A stretch of DNA of 55,888 bases from Lentisphaerota bacterium (GCA_018676675.1 JABHEG010000037.1:1-55888); one strand, 5' to 3'; positions 7,415-17,252 are shown, numbered from the stretch's first letter. Numbers and translations: made by a program. The notes: a model not told the origin generated them from the sequence alone.

Positions 7415-8390
7415 GTGGTGGACTGGACGCCACAAGACGTCGCTGCTCCGGATCCCAACGCCATTGAGCCTCCGCCCCCATCAGGTGCACCCCGCCGAGC
7501 CAGCGATCGATGCCGTTGAGGGCAACGAAATCAGCGTCACCTGCCAACACGGCACGCCCCTGTGGGGTAATCTCGATATCTCCCGCATATCGCACCGGCC
7601 ACTCCGGACCGTCGTGCAGTCGAAGCATGGGATGGCGACAGAAGGTCATCTCCCGGGCATGCCTTTCGGCCAACGTATCGGACAGGTACATGAGGTCCGC
7701 CAACGAGCTCCCGATCAACCTGGAGAGCCGTGTCCGTCCCAGACGGGAAGCGTGCTCGAGAACAGCGCGATCCACGGCTCCCAATCCATCCCTCGTTGAC
7801 GGGTAGCGCTCAAGGTGATCCGTGAACGCCGCGGCCAGTCCGGGCAGCGCAGATGTGTCACCAGCCAGCAATTCGCTCAACGCCTCCGGATCGGGCGAGC
7901 GGTACGCCTGCCACGCCCTCACCGCAAGCTCGAACTGGGCCGTCCGGACCGGCTCCCGGTCAGGAAACAGCCCCGCAAGCTCCGACGGTGTGTTGTGCCC
8001 TAGATTCTCGCGGACGCAGACCACGCTGAAACGGACGTGCTGCGCATCCATCGCCGCAAACGCTGTGAGCCGTTGTACCAGGATCACATGGTCGTACAGG
8101 CACGGGTCGAACCACAGTACGACCTCATCATGATCACAAGCCCGGGCCAGCCTCTCCTCGCCACTGCGCCGAGCCTGCAGAGCACCATCCACCGTCTCGA
8201 AAAAGCCATCCGCCACGAGCATCTCCCCCTGCATCCGAGCCAGCGTTTCATCATCGGCAGGCGTTGGTGCATAGGCACCCATATCACGCCAGACGACCGT
8301 CTCACCCGGAACGGAACTCTCCCGCAGGACATCGGCCATGATGTCGCTCCACAGGACATGCAGAACCGACGGTGGAGGCGAATGTGACAT
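7404..8390 (-). CDS. DUF1835-like protein
   Basis: A 328-residue soluble protein. The N-terminus VLHVLWSDIMADVLRE followed by TVVWRDMGAYAPTP resembles the DUF1835 opening (a phosphate-loop-like LHxxxGDS followed by a VLWRD segment), and EVVLWFDPCLYDHVILVQRL fits the next conserved block. The middle is helical, and the C-terminus GIDRWLGGVHLMG with an arginine/tryptophan-rich end resembles the DUF3658-like tail often found with DUF1835. Biochemical function is unknown. GAGG lies 5 nt before the ATG. It starts 21 bp after the OPT-like gene and is probably the last gene of that operon. The final residues are encoded by a dispersed repeat. Confidence 0.65.
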   Translation of the reverse strand: MSHSPPPSVLHVLWSDIMADVLRESSVPGETVVWRDMGAYAPTPADDETLARMQGEMLVADGFFETVDGALQARRSGEERLARACDHDEVVLWFDPCLYDHVILVQRLTAFAAMDAQHVRFSVVCVRENLGHNTPSELAGLFPDREPVRTAQFELAVRAWQAYRSPDPEALSELLAGDTSALPGLAAAFTDHLERYPSTRDGLGAVDRAVLEHASRLGRTRLSRLIGSSLADLMYLSDTLAERHAREMTFCRHPMLRLHDGPEWPVRYAGDIEITPQGRAVLAGDADFVALNGIDRWLGGVHLMGAEAQWRWDPEQRRLVASSPPPPG

Positions 8391-8411
8391 GGAAGCCTCT
8401 TTTTCTTTGAT

Positions 8412-10403
8412 CTATCCCAACTCACCGAAGACAAGATACCGTACGGTCCCGACAACCACCGGCACAAGTCTGCCAAGCATGGCCCCCGCAATCAGCCCGA
8501 TCATCAAAGGCTTGAGACGCTGATAGGTCCGCGCGCCTCCATACTTAGTCGCCCCGACCTTGATCAACCACCCCAACAGGAACGAAAAGGTCATGTGCAT
8601 CGCCGCGTACCCGCCGAGGAACAGGAACACGACCGGATGCAATGGCCAATGGGTAAACAGCAGCCTTCCGACCCCGAACCCGATAGCAAGCGTCGCAGCG
8701 ACCATGAAAGCCGTGACATGAGACCAGCTGGGGGACAGATCCATCAGCCGCGAAAGACCGCGCGGCTCCACGGCGCGCTCAAAACGCCCCTGAGCCTTGA
8801 GTCTGTGAATGCTCTCAACCGTATTCTCGAGGGGATAGGTAGCCACCGTCCTTGGCCAACCGTAAGACGGCGTGCCCCGATCATACTGCCAGTAAAGGGT
8901 CACCGGCAAGGCAACAACCAGGCAGACGGCAACGAGAACGAGGGTCACCTTCGCAAAGCGGCCAACATCCACTCCCGAAAGGTCGAGGAGCTTGATGGCC
9001 TGGGCCACCAGCGGCAATGGGGCTGTCCGAGGCCCCAGCATAAGCACGGCGGACAGGACGAGCATCGTGACCAGGCGTTGCGGGCCAAGACAGGTTTCGC
9101 CAAGCCATCCCCAGAGCACGACTCCCGGAAAAACGAATGTCCCGATGTTGAAGATGCCGGTCTCCGCGACAATCCGGCTGACCACGACAAACACCATCAG
9201 GGCCAGGCCGAGATAGGCTCCCGCCAGCAGAGGGTTCAGGCCGGCGACACCCAACAACAGGACACCACCAACACCTGCGGCCATTGCGACCCGCATCCCC
9301 CAGACAGCGTACTCGGGTACGGGCTCGCCAGTATCCCGGCCGAAGCTCCGGCCGAGAACGTGCCAGTAGAAATGGCGGCCCGTGTAGAGGAGCATCACGA
9401 GAATGCCAAAATAGCCGCCACTGTACAGGAAGAGCTCAATGCTCAGTGCCATCTCCCGTCCCGGTCGAAGCTCCACGCCATAGGTCTGAAAAATGCCCGC
9501 AACGAAGCAGTAGATTATGGGCCCGACGACCATCGAGAAGCAGATGTCCGAACCGAGGAAGTACGCCAGCCCCACGACTGGAAACAGCAACCGGGGGTAG
9601 AAGAGGGTCATCCCTTTGCCTTTGACGAGAGTGGGGAAGAGCGAGGATATTGCGGAAAAGTCAAAGCGCAGAGAGACCGGAATGAAGACAGTCGGCCACC
9701 AGCGACAGGCATAGTTGTTGAGAGCAATCAGCAAGACGAAAAGGAAGCCCCCCCAAAACAGCCGACTCCGGTACACAGCGCGGGATGGCTCAATCAACGA
9801 GTGGGCGAAAACGGAGATGGGATAGGGAAGTTGTTCGTGATGGGCCCACTGGCGATGGCACACAGCGGCGAGCCCAACCGAAGCCGCAAGGAAACAGAGC
9901 AACAACGGCCCCCAGAACAACAATGGCCGCGCCCACGCTGCCCATGGGACATCCCCCAGAGCAATATGTCGATCCCCCTCGGCCAGCCCCGTGACAAAGC
10001 CGTTCAGACGCCGGTTCTCGTCCACAGAGATGTCAGGCAGGATCTGCGGCGGGACATAATCGAGTACCCGTTCCTCACGCCAACCAGGGCGCAGACGGGT
10101 GTCATGATGGGGCAGCATGATGCTCCCCGGGAGGCACTGAACGAAACGGCCAGGAACGCCACAGGCGGCCAGAAAGAGTCCGACGACGAGCGCCAGCTCG
10201 CGCCCATGCAGGCAACCTGCCCCTCCCCGTCGCCGCAGCAGCGGGAAGCCTGCGACCACGAAAGCCACCAGCCCACCGTAAACCACCGTTGGCATCAAAT
10301 CGCCGACCAACGCCCCGGACCGGATGACGTGGTCACTGAAGTAGCACCAGAAGCAGAGAGCGATCGAGACAGAAAAACCGACTGCAATGCCTCGTTTGGT
10401 CAT
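8412..10403 (-). CDS. Large polytopic membrane protein, DUF6785/DUF6784 (OPT-like) type
   Basis: A 663-residue integral membrane protein with roughly 12 to 15 hydrophobic segments spread over its length and few long soluble loops; one lies around residues 105-165 and another around 520-560. Size, topology and stretches such as QLPYPISVFAHSL and SRIVAETGIFNIG resemble the DUF6785/DUF6784 proteins of Planctomycetota and Lentisphaerota, which are remotely like oligopeptide (OPT) transporters. The ATG shares its A with the TGA of the DUF4416 gene (TGATG), so the two are translationally coupled. Transport of peptides would fit the neighbouring D-aminopeptidase, but the substrate is inferred only from context. 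Confidence 0.72.
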   Translation of the reverse strand: MTKRGIAVGFSVSIALCFWCYFSDHVIRSGALVGDLMPTVVYGGLVAFVVAGFPLLRRRGGAGCLHGRELALVVGLFLAACGVPGRFVQCLPGSIMLPHHDTRLRPGWREERVLDYVPPQILPDISVDENRRLNGFVTGLAEGDRHIALGDVPWAAWARPLLFWGPLLLCFLAASVGLAAVCHRQWAHHEQLPYPISVFAHSLIEPSRAVYRSRLFWGGFLFVLLIALNNYACRWWPTVFIPVSLRFDFSAISSLFPTLVKGKGMTLFYPRLLFPVVGLAYFLGSDICFSMVVGPIIYCFVAGIFQTYGVELRPGREMALSIELFLYSGGYFGILVMLLYTGRHFYWHVLGRSFGRDTGEPVPEYAVWGMRVAMAAGVGGVLLLGVAGLNPLLAGAYLGLALMVFVVVSRIVAETGIFNIGTFVFPGVVLWGWLGETCLGPQRLVTMLVLSAVLMLGPRTAPLPLVAQAIKLLDLSGVDVGRFAKVTLVLVAVCLVVALPVTLYWQYDRGTPSYGWPRTVATYPLENTVESIHRLKAQGRFERAVEPRGLSRLMDLSPSWSHVTAFMVAATLAIGFGVGRLLFTHWPLHPVVFLFLGGYAAMHMTFSFLLGWLIKVGATKYGGARTYQRLKPLMIGLIAGAMLGRLVPVVVGTVRYLVFGELG

Positions 10404-10948
10404 CAGCCCCGGGTCTTCCTATTCTGTCTGATCTGGAGGCGGTAGTGTTCTCTGGCTTCGAGGAGAAACGGGGTGTAGGCCCCGGTGGTGAAATCCAGAA
10501 ACGTCCACGGCAAGGCCTGAAACGCGCCCTTCCTGTAAAGGAGTGTGATATCAGCCCAGATTCCGGAACCAACGTACACCTTCTGAGGACCTTCCTTGGT
10601 TGACGCCAGCACAAGCTTGTGGTAGTCAAGATAGCCGACATCAATATTGACAGCCCGTTTGTCCCCAATCAGTGACCGCTCCTCGATGGCGTTGGCATCG
10701 TGCTTCAGTGCCGCCAGGGCCTCCGGCTCAACCAAACGCTCAAAGCCGACAAATTGACGAACCAGGGCACTCCCCATCTCAGGAGTATAGTAATCCGTGA
10801 AGGTGAACGGCGTGGGTGGACCAGTCATATCGATCGGGCCCCACACATCAGCCATGGCCTCACATGCCGTTGCCCAACGCCCCTCCTGTTCCTGGAACAA
10901 GACGGCAGCCACGACTTTCACGGGCAACGCTTCCTGAAGGTCTAGCAT
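10403..10948 (-). CDS. DUF4416 family protein
   Basis: A 181-residue cytosolic protein fitting DUF4416 over its whole length: PVKVVAAVLFQEQE at the start, FTDYYTPEMGSALVRQFVGF (about 62-81), a VNIDVGYLDYHKLVLAST block, KVYVGSGIWADITLLY, and FLDFTTGAYTPFLLEARE near the end. The start at 10948 is chosen because GGGAG lies 6 nt upstream and the conserved domain begins a few residues later. DUF4416 proteins have no established activity; some are annotated as GTP-binding without evidence. It follows the TIM-barrel gene by 46 bp and is coupled to the OPT-like membrane protein. Confidence 0.85.
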   Translation of the reverse strand: MLDLQEALPVKVVAAVLFQEQEGRWATACEAMADVWGPIDMTGPPTPFTFTDYYTPEMGSALVRQFVGFERLVEPEALAALKHDANAIEERSLIGDKRAVNIDVGYLDYHKLVLASTKEGPQKVYVGSGIWADITLLYRKGAFQALPWTFLDFTTGAYTPFLLEAREHYRLQIRQNRKTRG

Positions 10949-10994
10949 CAGATGCACTCCCGCGCTCTGTTGGCCCTGGACCGATTGGATCTCT

Positions 10995-11906
10995 TCAGAG
11001 AGCCCTCCAGGCCGCGTCCAAACGAGCAAAGCTGTCGGATATCGTCTCCTCCACACTCTTGCCGGGCCAGGGCGTCATCTCGATGACCAGGTTTCCTCGC
11101 GCCGCCTGATTCAGAAACCCAGTCTCAAGCAGACAGCGCAGGATTGTGGTCAATTGAGGAACATCGATCTCTCCACCGGGGAACCCAACGGGGGGGTGGG
11201 TATCCCCGTACCGCGGGTGAGTTGTGTCCTTGAGAACGCAGTTACCCAGATGCACCCGTTTCAGGTAAGGGGCACAGTTGGTGATCGCCTGGTCGAACGT
11301 TTCCCGCATCAGAGGCACATGGGCCAGATCGAGCTCAAGCCCCAGGTTATCGACATCCGGGCGCAGGCTCTCCACCAGTTCCGCACAGACCTGCGTGGGG
11401 CCATAAAGGAAGCACTTATCGATGTCGGTATCAAAGGGTTCCAGTTGGGCTGTTATCCCGTGGGGTTTGAGTTCGCCGCAGAGCCAGCGGCAGAAGTCCG
11501 CAAAAGCGTGGTAGTGGGCGGGGGCCGCCTCTTCCGGGCAAGGGCACCCGGACGCGAAGATGAACCCGGTTGCACCAATGGCTGCCGCCATGTCAATCAT
11601 GTCACCCATGATCATGCGGATCTGGGCCTGCTCGTTTGGGGCGGGAGATGGCAGACCGATCTTGCGCAGCGGGAAGAGATGCGTGGCGAACGTGATATCC
11701 ACTTTACCGCAGTCGCGTACCAAAGGGATCAGCGTTTCTCGTCTCTCGTCTCCGTAGGGGAGACAGCAGTCGAGAGTCTCGATGTCATCCCGGGCAATGA
11801 ACTCACGCAACGTCCGAACATGATCGTCCGGGTCGTCCATGCATGATGGATAGAGCATATGATGCACGAGGCCCAGTCGGGCATAGCTGCGGATGTCGCC
11901 ACGCAT
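10995..11906 (-). CDS. Sugar phosphate isomerase/epimerase-like TIM barrel (AP_endonuc_2 / xylose-isomerase-like)
   Basis: A 303-residue TIM-barrel protein of the xylose-isomerase-like superfamily. Metal-ligand-type positions are visible as ITAQLEPFDTD (Glu), LGLELDLAHVPL (Asp and His), KRVHLGNC (His) and LVIEMTPWPG (Glu). Family members isomerise sugars or act on inositol, hydroxypyruvate or endonuclease substrates. The start at 11906 is supported by AGAGGA 8 nt upstream; the region in front of it in the same frame has no family similarity. It sits 136 bp after the M55 peptidase. The substrate cannot be read from sequence. Confidence 0.8.
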   Translation of the reverse strand: MRGDIRSYARLGLVHHMLYPSCMDDPDDHVRTLREFIARDDIETLDCCLPYGDERRETLIPLVRDCGKVDITFATHLFPLRKIGLPSPAPNEQAQIRMIMGDMIDMAAAIGATGFIFASGCPCPEEAAPAHYHAFADFCRWLCGELKPHGITAQLEPFDTDIDKCFLYGPTQVCAELVESLRPDVDNLGLELDLAHVPLMRETFDQAITNCAPYLKRVHLGNCVLKDTTHPRYGDTHPPVGFPGGEIDVPQLTTILRCLLETGFLNQAARGNLVIEMTPWPGKSVEETISDSFARLDAAWRAL

Positions 11907-12042
11907 GATATCAGGGTTCCTCTGTTGGTTCGTCTGTGACGTTCGGTACCCCGAGGCGCGCGCCACGCGCAGGCCTTGGATAACAGAAACGCACGATGAA
12001 TGCTCTGTCGGCACCGGGGTATCGCGGCCCGGCCCATCAGTT

Positions 12043-12879
12043 CTACGCTTCGGCAGCGGCTTGGGCCGCCAATTTGATCTGCCAATAGGTCGCCCACGTA
12101 GCCGTAACCGATTCCTTCTCGAGAACAAGTGTCCGGTCATCAGTCATCTGATTGGGGCACAGACGTCGGATGGCCTCGAGATAGGGTCCATCATTGAGCT
12201 TGATTTCCAATCGCACAGGGCTCGTTGGGCGATAAGGTTGAACATCCGGCGGAGTACGCACGACGCTCTCGGCCGCCTGGCGAATCCGGTCAGTCGACAC
12301 AGTCAATGGGAGACAGCCCCCACCTGTCTCCCCCAGAGATTCCTTGACGACCACGCCTCTGACACCGGGCAGGAGGGTCTGGGCTTCAGCGACCCCGGCC
12401 GAATCCCCCGTGACCATCAGCACTGGGACCCATGAATCCCCCGCCACCGCCGCTTCCATCCCGATTTCACCCACCGAAACGCCATTCAGGCGCAGATCAC
12501 GGATGTCCAACTCGTAAGAGTGATGCAGCAACCCCTCAGGAGTACCGAACTTCGAGTGGAAGCCAACCAGGACGACTCCTGCGAAGGAAACGTCCAACCC
12601 GCCAGCCCAATCAGCTCGGTATGGTGGTTTCCCACAAATCACGCTGACGTGGGCAGGCAATGCCTCTACATCCACATTCCGTCCGTAGTAGTGCTCATCA
12701 TAGATCACAATCTCATCTGCCCCACCTGTGGTGAGCCCCTCGATTGCAGCCATGAGATCGGCCATGAACATGCGCTGCCCAAAAGCGTATTCCGCTTTCC
12801 CAGGCTCGGCCTGCTCGTAACTGACGACCCCACTGACACCCTCAATGTCACAACGGATCATGATGCGTTTCTTAGCCAC
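12043..12879 (-). CDS. M55 family metallopeptidase (D-aminopeptidase, DppA-like)
   Basis: A 278-residue zinc peptidase. Candidate metal ligands match the DppA pattern: Asp11 and Glu13 in CDIEGVSG, His63 in YDEHYYGRN, His108 in GFHSK and Glu138 in VGEIGME; the HH at 119-120 provides the catalytic histidine. DppA-type enzymes release N-terminal D-amino acids from short peptides and form a self-compartmentalising decamer in the cytosol. The GTG start at 12879 has a strong GGAGG 7 nt upstream, which decides it over an upstream TTG. The gene lies between an SGNH hydrolase and a TIM-barrel protein, upstream of an OPT-like membrane protein, consistent with handling imported D-amino-acid peptides. 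Confidence 0.85.
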   Translation of the reverse strand: MAKKRIMIRCDIEGVSGVVSYEQAEPGKAEYAFGQRMFMADLMAAIEGLTTGGADEIVIYDEHYYGRNVDVEALPAHVSVICGKPPYRADWAGGLDVSFAGVVLVGFHSKFGTPEGLLHHSYELDIRDLRLNGVSVGEIGMEAAVAGDSWVPVLMVTGDSAGVAEAQTLLPGVRGVVVKESLGETGGGCLPLTVSTDRIRQAAESVVRTPPDVQPYRPTSPVRLEIKLNDGPYLEAIRRLCPNQMTDDRTLVLEKESVTATWATYWQIKLAAQAAAEA

Positions 12880-13028
12880 GGGGAAACCTCCAACTGATGT
12901 CTCTGCCAAAGACTGACTTGCTGGCGCAGCATAGCCATGGCAACCGTCGCCGTCAACCCGGAGAAAGGCAAAGGAGAGTGCCTTCTCATCCCACAGACGG
13001 CCTCTGGTTCAGCGACCGGAGTTCCTCC

Positions 13029-14123
13029 TCAATCCCCGCAGTTAGTCAGATAGGCAGCCAGCATCCGGCCAAGCACCTGCTTCCCACGGTCATTGGCATG
13101 GACGCGGTCACGATGGAACGAACCCCACGGTCTGAGTGAGGCCCCAAGGTAGCGGTTCCAGGGCGTCGCCATGTCGAAGTAGGCCACACCTTCCTCCGCC
13201 GCCAGACCCCGCAATACCTGCCCAAATCGCACCTGGTCATGCTCGTCCGGCACGGGAGACGGCCCCTCTGTGCAGGTTTCCGGAACGCGCCAGTCGGCCC
13301 CCATTGGTCCGGACATGAGGGCAATGTCACAGTCGCAGACTGCTCTGGTCATCCGCACGACCTCCCGGACGGCATCAGCATCGCCCCTGTGGGAAATCCC
13401 GCCAATCAGCAATACATCCGGAGCCAGCTCAGCGACGTAGGCCCGGTGCTCCTCAGGGTCGCGGTAGTGCCAACACCCGGTGCCGCCGCGCACGGAGGGA
13501 AGCACGACGGGTACGCACCCACCCGCGACACGCCCCACAAGAAGCTCGAACAGCGAGTTGTTCGTGTCATTGACAATGCTGTCCCCGAGCATCACCACTC
13601 GAGGAGCCGAGCCCCTCTTGAGCAGAGCCGCCCAACGGCTCAGACACGTCGGGTCTACCCCCTCCAGCAACTCCGGCAAAGGAGGGAGTTCGGTAACCAG
13701 CCGTTCCATCCACCTCAGTGCCTCGCCGGGCTCGCTCTGCACCAGAGAGACCTCGCGCACAGTCAGCTCCCCTTCCGAGCTCTGAAACTGGCAACGCACC
13801 ATGACTGCCCCGACCGGCATACGAACATGATGCTCACATTCCGCCCAGTTGGGTGCCGGATCCACGCTTGAATAGCAGTCGGCGACAAAGGCATTGCCGT
13901 CGCGGTCGTAAGCGAACACAGCCCAACAGGCTGATCCCGCCCCCTGGGCAAGGAAGGTCAACCTGTAGTAAGAAAGCTCGGCGCACGGCAGCAACGGCCC
14001 ACGCCAGCACGTGCCGCTTGGGGCGTAGACACCCTCCCTTGGGAGTTCGGAAATCGCGGCAATCACGTTCCCCCCGATCAGTTCCTCGTGGACCCACGCT
14101 GCGGAACAATCTGCACTGTTCAT
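13029..14123 (-). CDS. SGNH/GDSL hydrolase with N-terminal beta-rich domain
   Basis: A 364-residue protein without a signal peptide. The C-terminal SGNH hydrolase shows block I VVMLGDSIVND (Ser182), block II GGTGCW (about 213-218), a block III GGISH in which the canonical GxND asparagine is serine, and block V DRVH (Asp339, His342). Residues 1-160 resemble a carbohydrate-binding-type beta-sandwich (PCAELSYYRLTF and similar). These enzymes are esterases or carbohydrate deacetylases. AGGAG lies 9 nt before the ATG. It is the first gene of the minus-strand operon that runs to the DUF1835-like gene and is divergent from the DUF4091 gene. Confidence 0.8.
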   Translation of the reverse strand: MNSADCSAAWVHEELIGGNVIAAISELPREGVYAPSGTCWRGPLLPCAELSYYRLTFLAQGAGSACWAVFAYDRDGNAFVADCYSSVDPAPNWAECEHHVRMPVGAVMVRCQFQSSEGELTVREVSLVQSEPGEALRWMERLVTELPPLPELLEGVDPTCLSRWAALLKRGSAPRVVMLGDSIVNDTNNSLFELLVGRVAGGCVPVVLPSVRGGTGCWHYRDPEEHRAYVAELAPDVLLIGGISHRGDADAVREVVRMTRAVCDCDIALMSGPMGADWRVPETCTEGPSPVPDEHDQVRFGQVLRGLAAEEGVAYFDMATPWNRYLGASLRPWGSFHRDRVHANDRGKQVLGRMLAAYLTNCGD

Positions 14124-14336
14124 CTCTCAGCTCTCCTTTGAGCTCAACTCCCGGTTCCCGTGGGATGCAACGTAACCGTAAGCGAGCCGGCCGGCAACGC
14201 GAATGGTCAGCTGCCGGAGCCGGGCTTCGATCATAGCTGAATTACAGTGCGCATCCGCGATGTGCTGGACGGCCTCGTCACGCAACGGTATTCTGTCTTG
14301 GAACAGACCTTGGGAAATGCCGGGAAAGGCCCCCCG

Positions 14337-17198
14337 ATGACCACCTCGAGCTGGCATGATCACGCCGGACAGATAGGCCTTTGTGTCGCCTTGGCTCTAG
14401 CCATCCAGTCACCCTCCCCAGCCGAGGAAATCCGCTTGCCTGTGACCAGGGATACCTGGGTCTCGAATGTGGGAAAAGAGGCGACGTGCAACCTCGGGGG
14501 AGCCCCCAAACTCAAGGTCAAATCCATCCAGGAGATGTCGCTGCTTGACCTCGATCCTTCACCGTTGCGAGGACGCGTGATCGAGAAAGCTGAACTGCGG
14601 ATCCGTATAGCCGGTAAAGAACGGCTCTGGCGAATGACGCTGAGCAGCATTGCGGCAGAGTGGACCGAAGGGACATCGCCGCGCTATGCGGAAGAGACGG
14701 GAAGCTCGACACACAACGCCAGGATGCACCCTGATGTGCCCTGGGCGTACCCGGACAGCGACCTGTGCTCGGTGATCCTGGCTCAGGGAAACACGGTCTG
14801 GGGTATGGCAGACGCAACGCCTCCGGACAAAAAGGGCTGGCAGAAGATCGCCGTTGCCCCGAAAGTCATCGCCGCTCGGGGTGCCGGGCTGAGTCGTGGA
14901 TTTCTCCTCTTCGATGACACGGGTTCAGAATGGACGCGAGACGGCGAGAAACTCACCGTTCGACACTTCCCGAACCGCTTCCTGCACAGCCGGAATGGGA
15001 AGGCAGACAGCTCCCCATACTTCGTCGTGCACCTGGGAGCGAGAGACGCCGTGCCACCAGCCTCCGTGACAGACCTCAGAGCAACCCCTGACAACACCGG
15101 GGATTCCATCGCCACAGTGAGGTGGCGGACCCCGGCCGACCGAGGTCCCGCTGGCACGGCAGGATTCGCTGTGGCAGCAAACGGTAAGGCCGTCCCGCGT
15201 TACCTGATCCCGTTGGCCGGCTCTCCGGGGAGCGGCGTCACCATGCATCTGCGGGATCTCCCTCTTCCACGTGGGCAACGCCACACTATTACCGTACGGG
15301 CAATCGACTGGGCGGGAAACACGGGCCCTTCCTCCGAGACGTCTTTCATTGCGGCACGCCGTCCAGTCGTCCGTCTACCTGAAGCGTCCATCGTCCCTTT
15401 CTCGGGGACAGCCGACCTGCCGACCCTCGGCAATGTGGTGGTGTACGTCCTGGATGCGCTGGATAAGGTCCATCCCGAAACGGGCAAGCTCATCCCGACA
15501 CAAAGCACGTCCTACCTGTCCGCCAATCACCTGTGGTCCGCTTCGGGGCGTCGGATCCGTCTCCAGGCTGCTCGAGGCGAAACGGTGATGTTCCAGCTTG
15601 TCCTCCGCGGCAGCATTCGAGCAGTAACTCCCACGATTGAGTGGTCATCGGGCGAGTTCAGGGCCATCCCGGAATTCTACGACCTCCGCACCGTGCCCAC
15701 TCCCAAAGGACGACTGCCCGACCCAGCTGTCCCACTGAATGGTGAGTTCACGCCAGACAACGCAGACAGCGGGGCAGAACACCACGTGAGGCCCATTCTC
15801 TGCGAGGTCACCGTACCCCGCAATGCTCCCGCGGGTACACAACGAGGAACACTCCGTCTCCAGACAGGCACGGAGCGTCTCACGATCGCTCTGGACCTGC
15901 ACGTCTGGGATTTCTCGTTGCCTGACCAACTCAGCTTCCTGCCGGAAATGAACTGCTACGGCCTGCCGCGCAACGAGCGAGACTATTACCGGATGGCCCA
16001 TCGACACCGCACCGTGCTCAATCGCCTGCCGTACTCCCAGAACGGTACGGTCAAAGACGGCTGCGCTCCTACACTCAGGAACGGCAAGTGGGACTGGACA
16101 GCATGGGACAAGCGGTTTGGGCCGCTGCTCGATGGCTCGCTGTTTGCCGACCTCCCCCGGGCCGGCGTGCCAGTCGATGTCTTCTATCTCCCGCTGCATG
16201 AGAACTGGCCCGGAGCGATGAGCGAGCACTACAACGGCGATTACTGGGCAGACCGCGCCTTTACGCCCGAGTACCGCGAGGCCTTTGTCAGAGCATCCCA
16301 GTCCTTTGCCAGGCACATCGAGGGAAAAGGATGGCACACAACGCTTTTCCACTGTTACCTGAACAACAAAATCAACTTCAAACAGCGCGGCTGGAGTCGC
16401 GGGTCGTCTCCCTGGTTGCTCGATGAACCCGCGAACTTCCAGGACTACTGGGCGCTGCGCTGGTTCGCGTTGGCATTCCATGAGGGCATTGCCGGACAGG
16501 CCCCCAATGTCAGGCTCCTCTTCCGAGGGGACGTTTCACGACCTCAATGGGAACGGGACTCACTCGAAGGGCTCATGGACTACTATGTGGTGGGAGGAAA
16601 GGCGTTCCGCAAATACGGCCGGATGGTTCGGGATCGCCAGCGTGATTTCGGCCTGATCGTGGTCGACTACGGCTCGACCAACGACCTGACCGCAAGCAAC
16701 ATGCAGCCCGTCGGCTGGTGCCTGGACTCCTGGACGCTGGGAAGCGATGGCGTGCTGCCTTGGCAGACGATCGGGCGCGCAAACTCCTGGACCAAGGCCG
16801 ACCGCCTCTCCCTGTTCTACCCCGGAGAGACGATAGGCCGAACCGGACCCGTAGCATCGGTTCGCCTGAAAGCCTACCGCCGCGGCCAGCAGGATGTCGA
16901 GTACCTGACTATCTACTCTGCAGTGACGAAGCAACCCCGGAGAGCGGTTGCTGAAGCAACGCGGCATGCCCTACGGCTCAAGGGCAAGGCGGGAGGAACG
17001 GGCTTCCGCGGCGGGGAAGACGCGGGAATCATCTCCTACACTCAACTCAGGCCTCAGGACGCCTGGCGGCTCCGAGTAGGAATCGGGCAGGCAATCTCAG
17101 GGATCGCTCCTCCCTCTCGCCCCAGATGGAAGGACTTCCGTCCATCCCCACGCGATATCAGCTCCATCTCCCGGCGAGCCTACCACGTAGCTCCGTAG
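14337..17198 (+). CDS. Secreted DUF4091 glycoside-hydrolase-like protein
   Basis: A 953-residue exported protein. A signal peptide (IGLCVALALAIQSPSPAEE) is followed by a DNRLRE-type beta-sandwich at about 25-215 (ITRDTW-like VTRDTWVSNVG, KAELRIRI, WTEGTSPRY), a fibronectin-III-like segment at about 240-330 (PPASVTDLRATP, AIDWAGNTG), a beta-rich middle, and a TIM-barrel-like catalytic region ending in the DUF4091 pattern LFYPGETIGRTGPVASVRLKAYRRGQ with QDVEYL. DUF4091 proteins are predicted glycosidases of unknown specificity. The start at 14337 is chosen because it leads directly into the signal peptide and has AAAGG 7 nt upstream; a start at 14247 would bury the signal. It opens the carbohydrate island on the plus strand. 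Confidence 0.78.
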   Translation: MTTSSWHDHAGQIGLCVALALAIQSPSPAEEIRLPVTRDTWVSNVGKEATCNLGGAPKLKVKSIQEMSLLDLDPSPLRGRVIEKAELRIRIAGKERLWRMTLSSIAAEWTEGTSPRYAEETGSSTHNARMHPDVPWAYPDSDLCSVILAQGNTVWGMADATPPDKKGWQKIAVAPKVIAARGAGLSRGFLLFDDTGSEWTRDGEKLTVRHFPNRFLHSRNGKADSSPYFVVHLGARDAVPPASVTDLRATPDNTGDSIATVRWRTPADRGPAGTAGFAVAANGKAVPRYLIPLAGSPGSGVTMHLRDLPLPRGQRHTITVRAIDWAGNTGPSSETSFIAARRPVVRLPEASIVPFSGTADLPTLGNVVVYVLDALDKVHPETGKLIPTQSTSYLSANHLWSASGRRIRLQAARGETVMFQLVLRGSIRAVTPTIEWSSGEFRAIPEFYDLRTVPTPKGRLPDPAVPLNGEFTPDNADSGAEHHVRPILCEVTVPRNAPAGTQRGTLRLQTGTERLTIALDLHVWDFSLPDQLSFLPEMNCYGLPRNERDYYRMAHRHRTVLNRLPYSQNGTVKDGCAPTLRNGKWDWTAWDKRFGPLLDGSLFADLPRAGVPVDVFYLPLHENWPGAMSEHYNGDYWADRAFTPEYREAFVRASQSFARHIEGKGWHTTLFHCYLNNKINFKQRGWSRGSSPWLLDEPANFQDYWALRWFALAFHEGIAGQAPNVRLLFRGDVSRPQWERDSLEGLMDYYVVGGKAFRKYGRMVRDRQRDFGLIVVDYGSTNDLTASNMQPVGWCLDSWTLGSDGVLPWQTIGRANSWTKADRLSLFYPGETIGRTGPVASVRLKAYRRGQQDVEYLTIYSAVTKQPRRAVAEATRHALRLKGKAGGTGFRGGEDAGIISYTQLRPQDAWRLRVGIGQAISGIAPPSRPRWKDFRPSPRDISSISRRAYHVAP

Positions 17199-17223
17199 GG
17201 GTACCGGCCCGCCAGCTCAGTTC

Positions 17224-17252
17224 TTGCACAACCAACTGGCCTACCATATCTT
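17224..17252 (+). promoter_or_regulatory. Sigma70-like promoter
   Basis: TTGCAC (17224-17229) and TATCTT (17247-17252) are separated by exactly 17 bp, about 45 bp upstream of the helical-repeat protein start. This gives that gene a promoter of its own although it follows the DUF4091 gene. Confidence 0.45.

Noticed and set aside
8595..10445. 616-codon plus-strand open frame
   Set aside because: It is antisense to the OPT-like membrane protein, is rich in His/Gln/Glu with no family pattern, and has no ribosome-binding site.
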